From Ensifer adhaerens (GTDB lineage Bacteria > Pseudomonadota > Alphaproteobacteria > Rhizobiales > Rhizobiaceae), in assembly GCF_000697965.2 (NCBI RefSeq), contig NZ_CP015882.1, forward strand, positions 930,001 through 994,000: DNA of 64,000 nucleotides. Direction: 5' to 3'. The translations under genes were made by a program, and so were the position numbers. This document shows, piece by piece, positions 1 to 9,034 of this stretch (positions are counted from its first letter, which is position 1; each line of letters opens with the position of its first letter). The notes under the pieces were generated by a model. That model did not search any database. It was given only the letters and a program-made list of their open reading frames with translations, and was not told the origin of the DNA.

Positions 1-131
1 CCTGTCCGAAGCCAGAGCTTCAAAGAGCGCTCGATAAAAGCCGCCAGCAGCGCTCCCTCCCTTGCCCCGCCGCGGCGCGCGAGGCCGTGACGCAGACGCC
101 GGTAATCTAGATACTTCGGATCCCTTGCTCA
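1..131 (-). pseudogene. possible 5'-truncated gene running off the left edge
   Basis: On the minus strand one frame stays open from about 131 down to position 1 and reads in part as LDYRRLRHGLARRGG followed by an amphipathic Leu/Arg-rich stretch. The codon use looks like real coding sequence. No ATG, GTG or TTG start occurs after the in-frame stop just upstream, so the fragment would be a gene that has lost its 5' end. I do not recognise the protein. The rest of 132 to 271 shows no gene. Low confidence, because only about 40 codons are visible. Confidence 0.2.
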
Positions 132-271
132 GCGTGTGTCATCAGCACGACCGACATCAAAACGCTCGTTTGTACACAATGGTTACGTGTGTTATCCGGC
201 CGCGGTGATTTTCGGCGGTCTGAGAGTCTGCGTCTAGCAGACTGCACTCGCGGTAATGGGATTGGTTGTCG

Positions 272-943
272 ATGTTTGAGAAGGAAGCCTACTGGGTTTC
301 GTGGTTGCGCTGGCATCTCTATCGAAAGCGCAGGGGCAAGCAGGGAGATGCCTTCAAGGGTGCCCTGCTGAAAATGCGGACGGCCGTGCGCAGACTGCCA
401 AGGGGTGCACTGGTGCTTGATTGCGGCGCCAACGTCGGTGACGTCAGCGGCTATTTCCTGGCCAAGGGAATGAAGGTAATCGCGTTTGAGCCGGACCCGA
501 CTGCACTTGCGGTCCTCAAAGCGCGCTTCCCGAACGAGCCGCGACTGGTCATCGAGCAGAAGGCTGTCGGGGCGGCCGCCGGCTTTGCGCCTTTCTATCA
601 GACCGAGGCGCTTGCCGATGGCAACATCAAGGAGACGATTGCCTCCTCCTTGATGCGTCGCGACGTTCACACGACGGCACCCGTTGCTCAGGTGGAGATC
701 GCCAACCTGGCTGAATACATTCGTGGTTTGCCGGAGCGCGTGCGCATCCTCAAACTCGACATTGAAGGTTACGAGGCTGAAGTCCTCGAAGCCCTGCTCG
801 CGGAACGCCTCGAGCGTCAGATCGACTTGATCCTGGTGGAAACCCATGAATTCTTCTCGGAAGAGCTAGCCGCTCGGATCGGTGCGCTGCGCTTGCGGAT
901 CGAACGGGAGAAGATCACGAATGTCTGCCTGGATTGGCACTAG
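272..943 (+). CDS. FkbM family SAM-dependent methyltransferase
   Basis: 223 aa starting at the ATG at 272; a TTG two codons earlier is the only in-frame alternative. The Rossmann SAM-binding loop is at residues 50-62 (DCGANVGDVSGYF), the acidic strand-2 end at 71-76 (AFEPDP), and the family motif KLDIEGYE at 161-168. All are hallmarks of FkbM methyltransferases, which methylate hydroxyls on polyketides, glycans or lipids. The substrate cannot be read from sequence. The protein is near the short end of the family and lies next to IS debris, but the C-terminus seems intact. No operon partner is visible, so it may be a stranded cell-surface glycan gene. Confidence 0.85.
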   Translation: MFEKEAYWVSWLRWHLYRKRRGKQGDAFKGALLKMRTAVRRLPRGALVLDCGANVGDVSGYFLAKGMKVIAFEPDPTALAVLKARFPNEPRLVIEQKAVGAAAGFAPFYQTEALADGNIKETIASSLMRRDVHTTAPVAQVEIANLAEYIRGLPERVRILKLDIEGYEAEVLEALLAERLERQIDLILVETHEFFSEELAARIGALRLRIEREKITNVCLDWH

Positions 944-1185
944 AGCAGGCAGATCGTCGCTCTCACCTGGTTGCGCTTGGGTACTTGGTGGCGATCTTGC
1001 AACATCCATGGCAACCAGGAGGCAGGTGCTTCCGGTCGAAGTCCCGCGCGAACGTCGAGTCTTGGTTTGAGGGGCGAAGCCGGGGGCTCGCTTCTCGTCG
1101 CCAGTCGCGCACCAACTAAGGCGCGCCGGAATGCTCCGCGCAGGTAGGTACATGGTCGCGCTCGGCCGGCGCGTCGAAGGGGCAC

Positions 1186-1246
1186 GGCTTTGACCAGTGA
1201 GTCGAGAGGCGAGACTGTCGCATCTCTAACTGGCCCAACTGTCGCA
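1186..1246 (+). repeat. relic of an ISNCY right end, direct repeat of 3748-3808
   Basis: These 61 bases repeat the subterminal right end of the first ISNCY element (3748-3808) with one mismatch and in the same orientation. They include the internal repeat ACTGTCGCATCTC and the terminal ...AACTGTCGCA. No transposase precedes them, so this is probably the surviving right end of a deleted neighbouring copy. The stretch 944-1185 between this and the methyltransferase shows no gene I can support. Confidence 0.65.
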
Positions 1247-1513
1247 CTTCAAATTAGAATGTACCCGGCCACAAGTTCTGTCAAAGCTGAATAGGGCTGC
1301 GACGTCGCCAGCCATTTAGAAATGCGACACTGCCCGCCGGCTTGCTCTGCCAGTCAGCCCCCGATCCGACCGGCTGGTCCGGGTTGAAAGGGCGGAGCGG
1401 GGGCGGGTGATGACACTCCCCTTCGGCTTTAGCTTTCTCAGTAGCAATTGTTTTGTCGCCGGTTGATACTCGCTTGCACCTGCATAGGGCGAGGTAGGGA
1501 TCACAGCCGCACG

Positions 1514-2251
1514 ATGCTTCCGGAAATCAAGCTGCATGGTGACGTCGATGTCGCCGCACTGTCCCCACTTCTTCGCGGTATGCTTCTTTCGGTTGCCTAT
1601 GCTGACGGTGAGGGCGGCATAGGATTGACGGCGACCGGCGCCATGAACCGCAAGTTCGTGCATTGGGCCGCTGTGCACTTCCTTTGGCCAGGCTTCACAG
1701 CCGAAGACCTCTACAGCATCAACAAGGTGCTCAATGAAAGCGACATGCCGCCGCTTTGGGTGGTGCGCGACATGACCCGTCATCTGAAGCTTCTTCGTCG
1801 GAAAAAAGATGTGCTGCTGCCAACCAGACGCGGCCGGGAGTTCCTGGTGAACCCGCAAGCCTTCTTCGATCTGATCGCCACGGATTATCTCTATTCGTAT
1901 GTCCATACCACCGAGCGGGAAGAGGAGGTCCGAGCGCGGTTACGCTGGTGGCGCATGTTCCTCAATCTTCTCAATATCAAAGCCAGGGAAGGGTGCACGC
2001 CAATAGACGTTGTGAAGATCCTCTATCCAGATTTGGCGCCTCTGTCGGACACCGAAATGACCATAGAAGCCTGGAAGTTGAAATCCGATCTCCAATATGG
2101 CGTCTTTCGGCGCTTGTGCTGGCTCGGTGTGCTCTATGAGGCACGAGAGGGGCTCACGCTCCTCCAGCATGGAGCCTTCCACAAGACGCCACTTTGGCCA
2201 GCTTGCCTGCAGTTGGAATCGGATACGCAGAGCGACATCGGCGTGCATTGA
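1514..2251 (+). CDS. hypothetical protein, probable IS passenger
   Basis: 245 aa from the ATG at 1514 (the frame is open from 1448, but the first 22 codons look non-coding). The protein has no signal peptide. Its middle reads GLTATGAMNRKFVHWAA, then WPG, then a Leu/Arg-rich segment ending in TRRGREFL. This pattern, a winged-helix-like GLT..G / L.LT.RG arrangement, resembles the C-terminal part of some proteins annotated as plasmid pRiA4b ORF-3 or IS1096-passenger family. That resemblance is from memory and weak. The gene lies between the left inverted repeat and the transposase of IS copy 1, 6 bases from the transposase stop and convergent with it. Function unknown. Confidence 0.55.
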   Translation: MLPEIKLHGDVDVAALSPLLRGMLLSVAYADGEGGIGLTATGAMNRKFVHWAAVHFLWPGFTAEDLYSINKVLNESDMPPLWVVRDMTRHLKLLRRKKDVLLPTRRGREFLVNPQAFFDLIATDYLYSYVHTTEREEEVRARLRWWRMFLNLLNIKAREGCTPIDVVKILYPDLAPLSDTEMTIEAWKLKSDLQYGVFRRLCWLGVLYEAREGLTLLQHGAFHKTPLWPACLQLESDTQSDIGVH

Positions 2252-2257
2252 CGCTCT

Positions 2258-3685
2258 TTATTCCGCCGCTGGCCGCCTCATCAACGCTTTCTCTCGTCGC
2301 GCAATCACCGCCGGATCGTTCATGAAATCCGTCCGCCGGCCAGGCTTGGGACCACGCTTCTGGTAGCCGTTGGCTGTGCTACCGTCTCGAATGCCGAACA
2401 TATGATCCGTTTGGCCCGTTCGGCTCGGACCACTCTTGCTGCGCTGCTGTTGGCGTCCGGCCTGCATCTCGGCGACAATTGACAGCATGTCGTCCAGCCG
2501 CTTGTTGTCGACGACCTCGGCACGATGCACCGAGCGCAACGTATCGAAGGTCCTGTAGGGCAGGGCAAAGCTCTCGTGCATGATCTCAAGCCGACCGTCC
2601 GGATAATCGCAGACAATCACCTTCTGGCCCGCCAATGGCCTGGAAATCTCGGTCGGATCGAGAATGAACAGCACCTTGTCGTAACGCAGCGTCAGGGATT
2701 GCGACAGCGTGCGCACTTCCTTGCGGCACATGGCACCATCGAGGTTCTCATGGTCGGACAGCGGCCGGTGCATGTCCTTCGGATTGCGTGGTTGCTTGCC
2801 AAAACGAGTGTTGAAATCTGCAATGAACTCAGGCGCATAGACATTGGCAGCTTCGATCGTATCGATGCCGCGAAGTCGCATCTCCTTGACCAGCCGATCC
2901 TGCAATGTCTGGTTGGCACGCTCCACTCGACCCTTGGCCTGCGGGGTGTTGGCACAGATGATGTCGATATTGAGTTCATAGAGCGCCCGTCCGAACTGCG
3001 TCAGGCCGCTTGTCCGGTCTTTCTTCGACGCATGGAGCGAGCGGAAAACGCCGTGCTTGTCGCTGTAGAAGGCCAGCGGCTTGCCCCATTGCTGCAGATA
3101 GGCCTTCGTCGCGTGCAGATAATCGAATGTATTCTCCGATCCAGCAAAGCGAAGATGTAAAAGCTTGCCGGTGGCGTCATCAATATAGACGAGCAGGGCG
3201 CATTTGGGGCCGCGGTTCTCGAACCACCAGTGATGCGATCCATCGATCTGCACCAGTTCGCCAAAGCAGTCGCGCCGGCCACGTGGCTGGAAAACCCGTT
3301 TCTTGCGTTCCCGACGCGAGATCCAGATGCCAGCCTCGGTCATCCATTGCCGCAGCGTTTCCTTGGCAACAGAAATCCGGTGCAGCTCGATGAGCTTCTC
3401 GCGCGCCAGCGTCGGACCGAAATCCAGATAGCGTTCGCGGATCAGATCCAGCGCCGCATTGCGGAAATCCTCGCCGTGGCGCCGATTGCTCGGCCGGGAT
3501 CGCTTCTTCGAAACAAGACCGGCCGGACCATCTTGATCATAAGCCTGCAGCAGTCTGTGGATCTGACTTCGACTGAGGTTGAGCAGTTCGGCAGCCTGGA
3601 CAACGCTCAGGCGCTCGTCACGGATCTTCTGGATGACTTCGAGGCGATGCAACTCTTTCTGCGACATGGTGATCAAACAGGACAT
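2258..3685 (-). CDS. ISNCY family (IS1202 group) transposase
   Basis: 475 aa. The N-terminus carries a Helix-turn-helix (about residues 18-50, with SVVQAAELLNLSRSQIHRLL) followed by an rve-like DDE domain. D148 lies in LVQIDGSHHWWF, D209 in FYSDKHGVFR, and E255 in QAKGRVERANQTLQDRL, so the triad is complete. The C-terminus ends with the basic FMNDPAVIARREKALMRR tail typical of these transposases. Full length and intact, so it may be active. It is divergent in sequence from the adjacent copy at 4045-5424, so the two are different elements of one family rather than a recent duplication. Confidence 0.93.
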   Translation of the reverse strand: MSCLITMSQKELHRLEVIQKIRDERLSVVQAAELLNLSRSQIHRLLQAYDQDGPAGLVSKKRSRPSNRRHGEDFRNAALDLIRERYLDFGPTLAREKLIELHRISVAKETLRQWMTEAGIWISRRERKKRVFQPRGRRDCFGELVQIDGSHHWWFENRGPKCALLVYIDDATGKLLHLRFAGSENTFDYLHATKAYLQQWGKPLAFYSDKHGVFRSLHASKKDRTSGLTQFGRALYELNIDIICANTPQAKGRVERANQTLQDRLVKEMRLRGIDTIEAANVYAPEFIADFNTRFGKQPRNPKDMHRPLSDHENLDGAMCRKEVRTLSQSLTLRYDKVLFILDPTEISRPLAGQKVIVCDYPDGRLEIMHESFALPYRTFDTLRSVHRAEVVDNKRLDDMLSIVAEMQAGRQQQRSKSGPSRTGQTDHMFGIRDGSTANGYQKRGPKPGRRTDFMNDPAVIARREKALMRRPAAE

Positions 3686-3861
3686 GACGACTCCGACCGC
3701 TCATGGTCTCGACCAGGCTGAAGGTCGTCATCCTTGCTCCCAACGTTGGCTTTGACCAGTGCGTCGAGAGGCGAGACTGTCGCATCTCTAACTGGCCCAA
3801 CTGTCGCATTACTAAATAGCCACTACAAGTTCTGTGGCAGCCAAGTTGAACTGTCCGCTTT

Positions 3862-5497
3862 GGCGCAAAGTTAAAATGTCAATTTGGGCGGCGCGTCGTC
3901 AGCCATTTAGACATGCGACACTCGACATCTCCGTTGGCGCTGAGGCAAGCCCCCGACCGAACCGGCTGGACCGGGTTGCAAGGGAAGGGAGGGGGCGGAT
4001 GAGACGCACCCATCGGCTTTAGCTTGGACAGTTGAAGCAGCCGGTCATTCCGCCGCATCGAGGTCAGAGAGCGCCTGTCGCCGCCGGGCAATGACCGCAG
4101 GATCGTTCATGAAATCCTTCCGACGTCCCGGGCCGCGCGCGCGTCGAACGTAGCCGTTCTTCTCGCTGTTCGTCTTCACGGCGGGCTTCGTCTGCTGCTC
4201 CTGACGTTCCTTGATGTAGGTCAGGAGTTCACCGAGCCGCTTGTTCTCGGTGATCGCCGCATGCGTCACCCGCTGGTCCTTGTCGAACACCCGGTAGGGT
4301 AGGGAATGCCCCTTCCAACGCACATCCAGCCTGCCGTCGGCAAGCGCGTAGGTCTCGACATAGCGACCGACCAGCCCGCGCGTCACCTCGGTCTCTTCCA
4401 GCATGATCCGCTGGCGCTCGTACGAAAACGTCAACTGGGCACCGACATAACGCTGCTCACGTTTGCATAGCACGTCGCGCAGCCGATCCGGGGCAAGGTT
4501 CAGCGGCCGATGCAGATCATCAGATCGGGCAGGGGTAATGGCAAACTGGCGGTTATAGCGCTCCATGAACCGAGGCAGGAAAGCGTTGCCGTCGTCCATG
4601 CCGCAGACGCCCTCCAGACGCAGATCCTTAATCAACCGGTCCTGTAGCGTCCGGTTCATCCGCTCGACCCGGCCCTTGGCTTGACTCGAGTTTGCGCAAA
4701 GAATCTCGATGTTTAACTCGCAAAGTGCACGCCCGAACTGGGTCATGCCTTGGCCGCCCTTGGCATCCTTCTTCGCAACCCGGAACACCGAATGCTTGTC
4801 GGAATAGAAGGCGACGGGAGCACCATGCGCCTTCAGATAGAGTTCCAGCGCCTCGAAATAGCTGAACGCACTTTCCGAGCGCACAAACCGCAACTGCATC
4901 AGCTTGCCGGTCGCATCATCGATGAACACCAGCAATGAACATGGATCGCCGCGATCTTCGAACCAGCGATGCTCGGAACCGTCGATCTGAACCAACTCGC
5001 CGTAGGCCTCGCGCCGCAGCCGCGGCTGATGGAACGTCCGTCGCTGCTTGCGCGACAGCCACAAGCCGGCCTCCGACATCCATTGGCGCAAGGTCTCGCG
5101 CGACACCGTCAGACCATCACGCTCCGCAAGCTTCTCGGCCGCCAGCGTCGGACCAAAGTCGGCATAACGCTCGTGCACGATCGTCATGGCGTAATCGCGT
5201 ACGCCGTCGCAGATCCGGTTGTTCGATGGCCGGCCGATCGCCTGGTGCCGGATCGACGCCGCACCGCCAGTGCTGATCCGCTCCAGCAACCGGCGAACCT
5301 GGCGGGTGCTCAGCTCAAGCACATGTGCCGCCGACACCAACGTCATGCGTCCGGCGATCACCTTCGACAAAACCTCAATCCGCTGCAGATCGCGCTCGCT
5401 CATCGCAATCAATCCCATCCGCAATCTCCCAGGTCATCAAAACCCGGGGAGAGTGACATTCCAACTTTGCAGGATCAGGACACTTTAACTTTGCGGC
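3862..5497 (-). mobile_element. ISNCY-type insertion sequence (IS copy 2)
   Basis: Inverted repeats CGCAAAGTTAAAATGTC (3864-3880) and the complement of 5479-5495 (CGCAAAGTTAAAGTGTC) match at 16 of 17 positions and flank a single transposase. At 1.6 kb this is a standard IS1202-group element. Its left end contains the subterminal block AGCCATTTAG...ATGCGACAC (3901-3920) that is also found at the left tip of copy 1. Only about 40 bases separate it from copy 1. Confidence 0.75.
4045..5424 (-). CDS. ISNCY family (IS1202 group) transposase
   Basis: 459 aa; MSERDLQRIEVL at residue 8 is a possible later start. The order is HTH (about residues 25-50), DDE catalytic core with D148 (VQIDGSEHRWF), D209 (FYSDKHSVFR) and E254 (QAKGRVERMNRTLQDRL), then the C-terminal FMNDPAVIARRRQAL tail. 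The residue spacing matches the transposase at 2258-3685, which confirms a shared family. The frame is open throughout and the triad is complete, so the enzyme may be functional. Confidence 0.93.
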   Translation of the reverse strand: MRMGLIAMSERDLQRIEVLSKVIAGRMTLVSAAHVLELSTRQVRRLLERISTGGAASIRHQAIGRPSNNRICDGVRDYAMTIVHERYADFGPTLAAEKLAERDGLTVSRETLRQWMSEAGLWLSRKQRRTFHQPRLRREAYGELVQIDGSEHRWFEDRGDPCSLLVFIDDATGKLMQLRFVRSESAFSYFEALELYLKAHGAPVAFYSDKHSVFRVAKKDAKGGQGMTQFGRALCELNIEILCANSSQAKGRVERMNRTLQDRLIKDLRLEGVCGMDDGNAFLPRFMERYNRQFAITPARSDDLHRPLNLAPDRLRDVLCKREQRYVGAQLTFSYERQRIMLEETEVTRGLVGRYVETYALADGRLDVRWKGHSLPYRVFDKDQRVTHAAITENKRLGELLTYIKERQEQQTKPAVKTNSEKNGYVRRARGPGRRKDFMNDPAVIARRRQALSDLDAAE

Positions 5498-5764
5498 TAC
5501 AAGTTCAAATCGCATAATCTGAATTATGGAACTGAATGTGATGTATCAAATATGTCATCTAACGCATTGATCAAAATTCACTTCCTCGCGATAGATGATT
5601 GAACCAGCGCTCGCCATTTCGAGTATACGTCTTGCGTCGCTCGATTTCGACCGCACCCTCGATGTGGCCATGGCAGAACCCATCGTGAGGACGCCTGAGC
5701 CACTTCGAGCGTTGTTCGACGCCCTTGCATACGGCTTGAGGAGACGCGAGTGGCAGCCGCTTGT
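5498..5764. other. intergenic, no supported gene
   Basis: About 270 bases between the right end of IS copy 2 and the FMN reductase stop. Short open frames exist on both strands, but none has a convincing ribosome-binding site or recognisable product. The start of the interval (5507-5580) is AT-rich compared with its surroundings. Confidence 0.5.
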
Positions 5765-6337
5765 TCAAGCGTCGCGAGGCAGGACAGAGAGCACGCGCGC
5801 AATGAAGGCTGCAAACTCTTCCATGTAGCCACGGAGAAACTGCTCGGTCGTTTGCACCGTCACTTCTCCGTCGTCGGAAATCAGCCCCGGAGTGAATTGA
5901 ATGTAGGCTTCTGGGGCGTTCATCTGCGGTGAATTGCAGAAGCTAAGAACACTGCGCAGTCCTTGTTGCGCTACCGCGGTTCCGATCGAGCCCGGCGATG
6001 TCCCGATGACAGCCGAAGGCTTGCGTGTGAAGGAGTTCTTTCCGTAGGGGCGACTCGCCCAGTCAATGGCGTTTTTTAGGCCACCCGGGATTGAACGGTT
6101 GTATTCCGGGGTTACAAAGAGAATGGCGTCGACCCCAGCCAACTCTTCTTTGAAAGCTGTCGCGACCGGCGGAAAATCGGCATCATAGTCATGGCTATAG
6201 AGCGGGAGTTCCCTGAACGATATTTCTGTCATTTCAAGCTGTGCAGGAGCCAACCTCACCAGTGCACGGGCGAGCTTGCGATTTATGGAGTCTTTGGCGA
6301 GACTACCAATCAAGTATCCGACCTTATGCGTTTGCAT
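5765..6337 (-). CDS. NAD(P)H-dependent FMN reductase (ChrR/YieF-like)
   Basis: 190 aa flavodoxin-fold reductase. The phosphate-binding loop follows strand 1 (GSLAKDSINRKLA, residues 11-23). The family signature TPEYNRSIPGGLKNAIDW lies at 76-93 and a GTSPG loop further on. Such enzymes use NAD(P)H to reduce FMN, quinones, azo dyes or chromate in the cytoplasm and often act in oxidative-stress defence. The length is typical of the family. It is a lone minus-strand gene, divergent from the acetyltransferase at 6568. The physiological substrate is not inferable. Confidence 0.88.
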   Translation of the reverse strand: MQTHKVGYLIGSLAKDSINRKLARALVRLAPAQLEMTEISFRELPLYSHDYDADFPPVATAFKEELAGVDAILFVTPEYNRSIPGGLKNAIDWASRPYGKNSFTRKPSAVIGTSPGSIGTAVAQQGLRSVLSFCNSPQMNAPEAYIQFTPGLISDDGEVTVQTTEQFLRGYMEEFAAFIARVLSVLPRDA

Positions 6338-6567
6338 AATAATTCTCCCGATACCGTGACCTGTGGCGTGGACTGCAACGACAATGTAGCGCGTCGCGCC
6401 GTGACTGTCATGTTTCCAAGTCGCTGCAAACCCGATCTCAGAACTCTCTTAACGCGCCAGTATGCCGGCAGAACTGCAGCTTTCATCCGGAGCCGGTCGC
6501 CGCGGCGATCGGCATGGTATCCGGCGGATGCGGAAGGAAGAATGGCTACCTTTGAAAGAAGAACATC

Positions 6568-7077
6568 GTGCAAACTATAGCAACTGAACGACTGATATTG
6601 CGCCAATGGCGCGAGGACAATTTTGAGGCCTTCGCTCGATTCTGGGGGGACCCCGTCACCACCGCCTTCGTCGGGGGTCCGATCAAGCGTGAGGATGCCT
6701 GGCGAAGGATGTTGTCGTTCATCGGTCATTGGCACTTGCGCGACTTTGGCTTTTTCGTTGTCGAGGATATTAAAACAGGTGAAATGGCGGGCTACTGCGG
6801 AGCGCAGCTTCCTTTGGACAAGCTTGAACCTGAATTGGGATGGGGCATTTACCCCCAGTTCCAGGGGCAAGGCTATGCTACCGAGGCGATGCTTGCCGTT
6901 CTCGACTTCGCAGCCAGCAAACTTGGCTGGAGGACGGCAATAAGCCTGATCACTGATGACAATTTGGCTTCCCAAGCGGTCGCGAGAAAACTTGGAGGCG
7001 CGCTTGAGCGACACGTGGATATCAGTGGCATGCGCTACGGCGTATACCGGCACGTCTTTGGAGATTCGTCGATTTAG
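6568..7077 (+). CDS. GNAT family N-acetyltransferase (RimJ/RimL-like)
   Basis: 169 aa with a GTG start at 6568, chosen because the purine-rich GAAAGAAGAA lies about 6 bases upstream and the family's opening TERLILRQW follows at once. The acetyl-CoA pyrophosphate loop QGQGYA is at residues 99-104, after the strand ELGWGIYPQF. The C-terminal N..SQAVARKLGG helix is also typical. RimJ/RimL-type enzymes acetylate protein N-termini or small amines; the substrate here is unknown. The gene faces the MFS gene at 7110 tail to tail, 32 bases apart. Confidence 0.88.
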   Translation: MQTIATERLILRQWREDNFEAFARFWGDPVTTAFVGGPIKREDAWRRMLSFIGHWHLRDFGFFVVEDIKTGEMAGYCGAQLPLDKLEPELGWGIYPQFQGQGYATEAMLAVLDFAASKLGWRTAISLITDDNLASQAVARKLGGALERHVDISGMRYGVYRHVFGDSSI

Positions 7078-7109
7078 CCGTTCAAGTGATCCTCATCTGG
7101 TTCGGATAC

Positions 7110-8306
7110 CTACAGCGTGGGTACGCCGGCAGCATCGCGCGTTGGCTCCGGCATTGCCGGAAGCAGGAGCAGGAGGGCCACCGACAGGAGGTGGATAGCA
7201 CAGGCGACGAACGCGAGCGCCGCGAGCCCGGCTGCGATGATTGGCGCGGCGATGACGGTTCCAAGCGTGGTGATCATGAAGATGAAAAAGACGATCAGCG
7301 CCGATCCGCGCGCATTATTGGCACCCGAAGCAAGAATGCCGCGATAGAAGCCAATGGGGCCGCGAAGACCCAGGCCAATCGCCATGGGCGTAAACAATAG
7401 AGGCAACATCAGCGTGTTGGTACCGCCCATGAGACCGTAGGCGAACAGCGCAAGGGCACTCAAGGCAGCCATGACGGTGCCGGTCAGGATGACGTTTTCA
7501 GCGCCAAAACGTTCGGCAATCCGGGCGGTCAGATTGGCGACGATGATGAACCCGGAAATGTTGATGACCTGCATGATGATGAAGTCGTTCAGAGAGCCGC
7601 CCATCGACGCGACGATGACTGTCGGCGCGCCGAAGACGAAGGTGAGCAGTCCGCCGAGCGTCAGGGCCTGGCTGAGCGCGTATCGCATGAAGACGCGATC
7701 CGTGAGCAGTTGCCCATAACTACCGAGCGTGTCGGAGGGTTCTTCCTCACGGGGCAGCCCAAGCACGAGTATGAGGACCGCAGCGAGCATCGTCAAAACA
7801 CCCAGCAGCTCGAATGACGATTGCCATCCGAAATGCGAAAGCAGCAGCACGCCGAAGATCGGCGCAAGCGCCGGCACCAGCGATTCCACGCTGCCGAGAA
7901 ACCCGATGGCGCGCACCGCCGCCTTGTCGCTGAACAGCTGCCGGATCAACCCTGGGCCAAAGACCGGAGCCGCCGCAGACGCCACGCCTTGAACGAACCT
8001 CAGCGCGATAAGTGCCGTGATATTTGGCGAGAAGGCACAGGCGAGCGAGGCGGCTGCAAATCCGGCGAGCGAAGAGAAAAGCAGCGCCTTGCGCGAAAAG
8101 TGGTCCGCCAGGCGCCCATAAAGAAGCAGGCCGAGACCGCCGCCGCCGACATAGGCGGCAAGCACCAGCTGCGCGGTCGCCCGGTCAGTGCCGAAGATTT
8201 CAGGCAATTGCGGAACGGCCGGCAAGACGAGGTCGGTCCCTGCCAGCGATAGCGTTGCACAGATGATGAGAAGTGAAAACGTGATGGCGCGACGCGAATT
8301 TGTCAT
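7110..8306 (-). CDS. MFS multidrug-type transporter (Bcr/CflA-like)
   Basis: 398 aa with about 12 hydrophobic helices. Features of the drug:H+ antiporter group are the D/P-rich first helix (TDLVLPAVPQLPEIF, about residues 24-38), the GRLADHFSRK loop between helices 2 and 3, and RFVQGVASAAAPVFGPGLIR in helix 4. It would export a small molecule across the inner membrane using the proton gradient. An XRE regulator (8465-9034) lies 158 bases upstream on the same strand and is the obvious candidate to control it. The substrate is unknown. Confidence 0.88.
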   Translation of the reverse strand: MTNSRRAITFSLLIICATLSLAGTDLVLPAVPQLPEIFGTDRATAQLVLAAYVGGGGLGLLLYGRLADHFSRKALLFSSLAGFAAASLACAFSPNITALIALRFVQGVASAAAPVFGPGLIRQLFSDKAAVRAIGFLGSVESLVPALAPIFGVLLLSHFGWQSSFELLGVLTMLAAVLILVLGLPREEEPSDTLGSYGQLLTDRVFMRYALSQALTLGGLLTFVFGAPTVIVASMGGSLNDFIIMQVINISGFIIVANLTARIAERFGAENVILTGTVMAALSALALFAYGLMGGTNTLMLPLLFTPMAIGLGLRGPIGFYRGILASGANNARGSALIVFFIFMITTLGTVIAAPIIAAGLAALAFVACAIHLLSVALLLLLPAMPEPTRDAAGVPTL

Positions 8307-8464
8307 TGTCCGGAGTGCTCTTGGCGGATCTATCGTGACCGATGGGATGTGAGCGCAGACGCCCTGCCCGCCGAATTTTTTGGTAGGCGGTTTCGGGGCA
8401 ACTGGCGGTCATGGCAGGCTAGCAGGGGCAGAACAGCTCGGACAACGAATGAAATATTCGCGTC

Positions 8465-9034
8465 TCAGATGGGATCGATACTGGTTACCAGGCGGCCGAC
8501 GCGCCCGTCGGAAATGCCTATTCGTTCCCATCGGATGATGCTCGGGGGGATCGGCATATCGGGGTCGTCGCTGCCGCCGGTCGTGAACTGGACGGCTCCC
8601 GACCAGACCTCTTCAAACCAGCCAAGTTCTTGCAGTTGAAGCTCTCTCTCGATGATTTCCGCCGTCGCGTATCGCCATAGCGAGACGCCGAAAAAGGACG
8701 CGGCAGAGATCCGCCACTGGGCTTGCCTGGCCGGTGAGACGCTCAAAAGCGCATGGGTGTCGTCGCAAACAAGGTGAACCGGAAACGGCGCCGTTTCGAT
8801 GAGCCGACGCAATGTCAAGTCTATCCCGACGCTCTCATGCCGCTCGAGCAGCGTCTCGACCCGGGCCCGGGCCTTTGCTGAAGGCTCATGCTGGCCGGCT
8901 TCCCATCGCGATAGCAGACCCTGCGATACGCCAAGATCCGCCGCCAACGTTTCCTGCTTGATCTGCCTGAGCCTGCGGAAGCGTCGAAGCCGGCATCCGA
9001 GCGGCAAAGCGCTAACCTTCAGATCAAGCTCCAT
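8465..9034 (-). CDS. XRE-family helix-turn-helix transcriptional regulator
   Basis: 189 aa. The HTH is at about residues 15-65 (LRRFRRLRQIKQETLAADLGVSQGLLSRWE is its core), followed by an effector-like C-terminal domain of roughly 110 residues with no recognised name. The C-terminal part (FPVHLVCDDTHALLSVS, then FFGVSLWRYAT) looks PAS-like in composition, but I cannot confirm this. It is on the same strand as, and upstream of, the MFS exporter, which suggests local control of efflux. The start at 9034 has only a weak ribosome-binding site. Confidence 0.8.
   Translation of the reverse strand: MELDLKVSALPLGCRLRRFRRLRQIKQETLAADLGVSQGLLSRWEAGQHEPSAKARARVETLLERHESVGIDLTLRRLIETAPFPVHLVCDDTHALLSVSPARQAQWRISAASFFGVSLWRYATAEIIERELQLQELGWFEEVWSGAVQFTTGGSDDPDMPIPPSIIRWERIGISDGRVGRLVTSIDPI

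Larger units (their letters stand above)
1310..3821 (-). mobile_element. ISNCY-type insertion sequence with a passenger gene (IS copy 1)
   Basis: Imperfect terminal inverted repeats bound the element. The left end 1310-1330 reads AGCCATTTAGAAATGCGACA and continues with C. The complement of 3801-3821 reads GGCTATTTAGTAATGCGACA and continues with G. By eye this is 17 of 21 matches. Inside are the DDE transposase (2258-3685, minus) and an oppositely oriented ORF (1514-2251, plus). About 2.5 kb is long for ISNCY elements of the IS1202 group, which are usually near 1.6 kb with only the transposase. The extra length is the passenger. I could not identify a target-site duplication. Confidence 0.6.
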
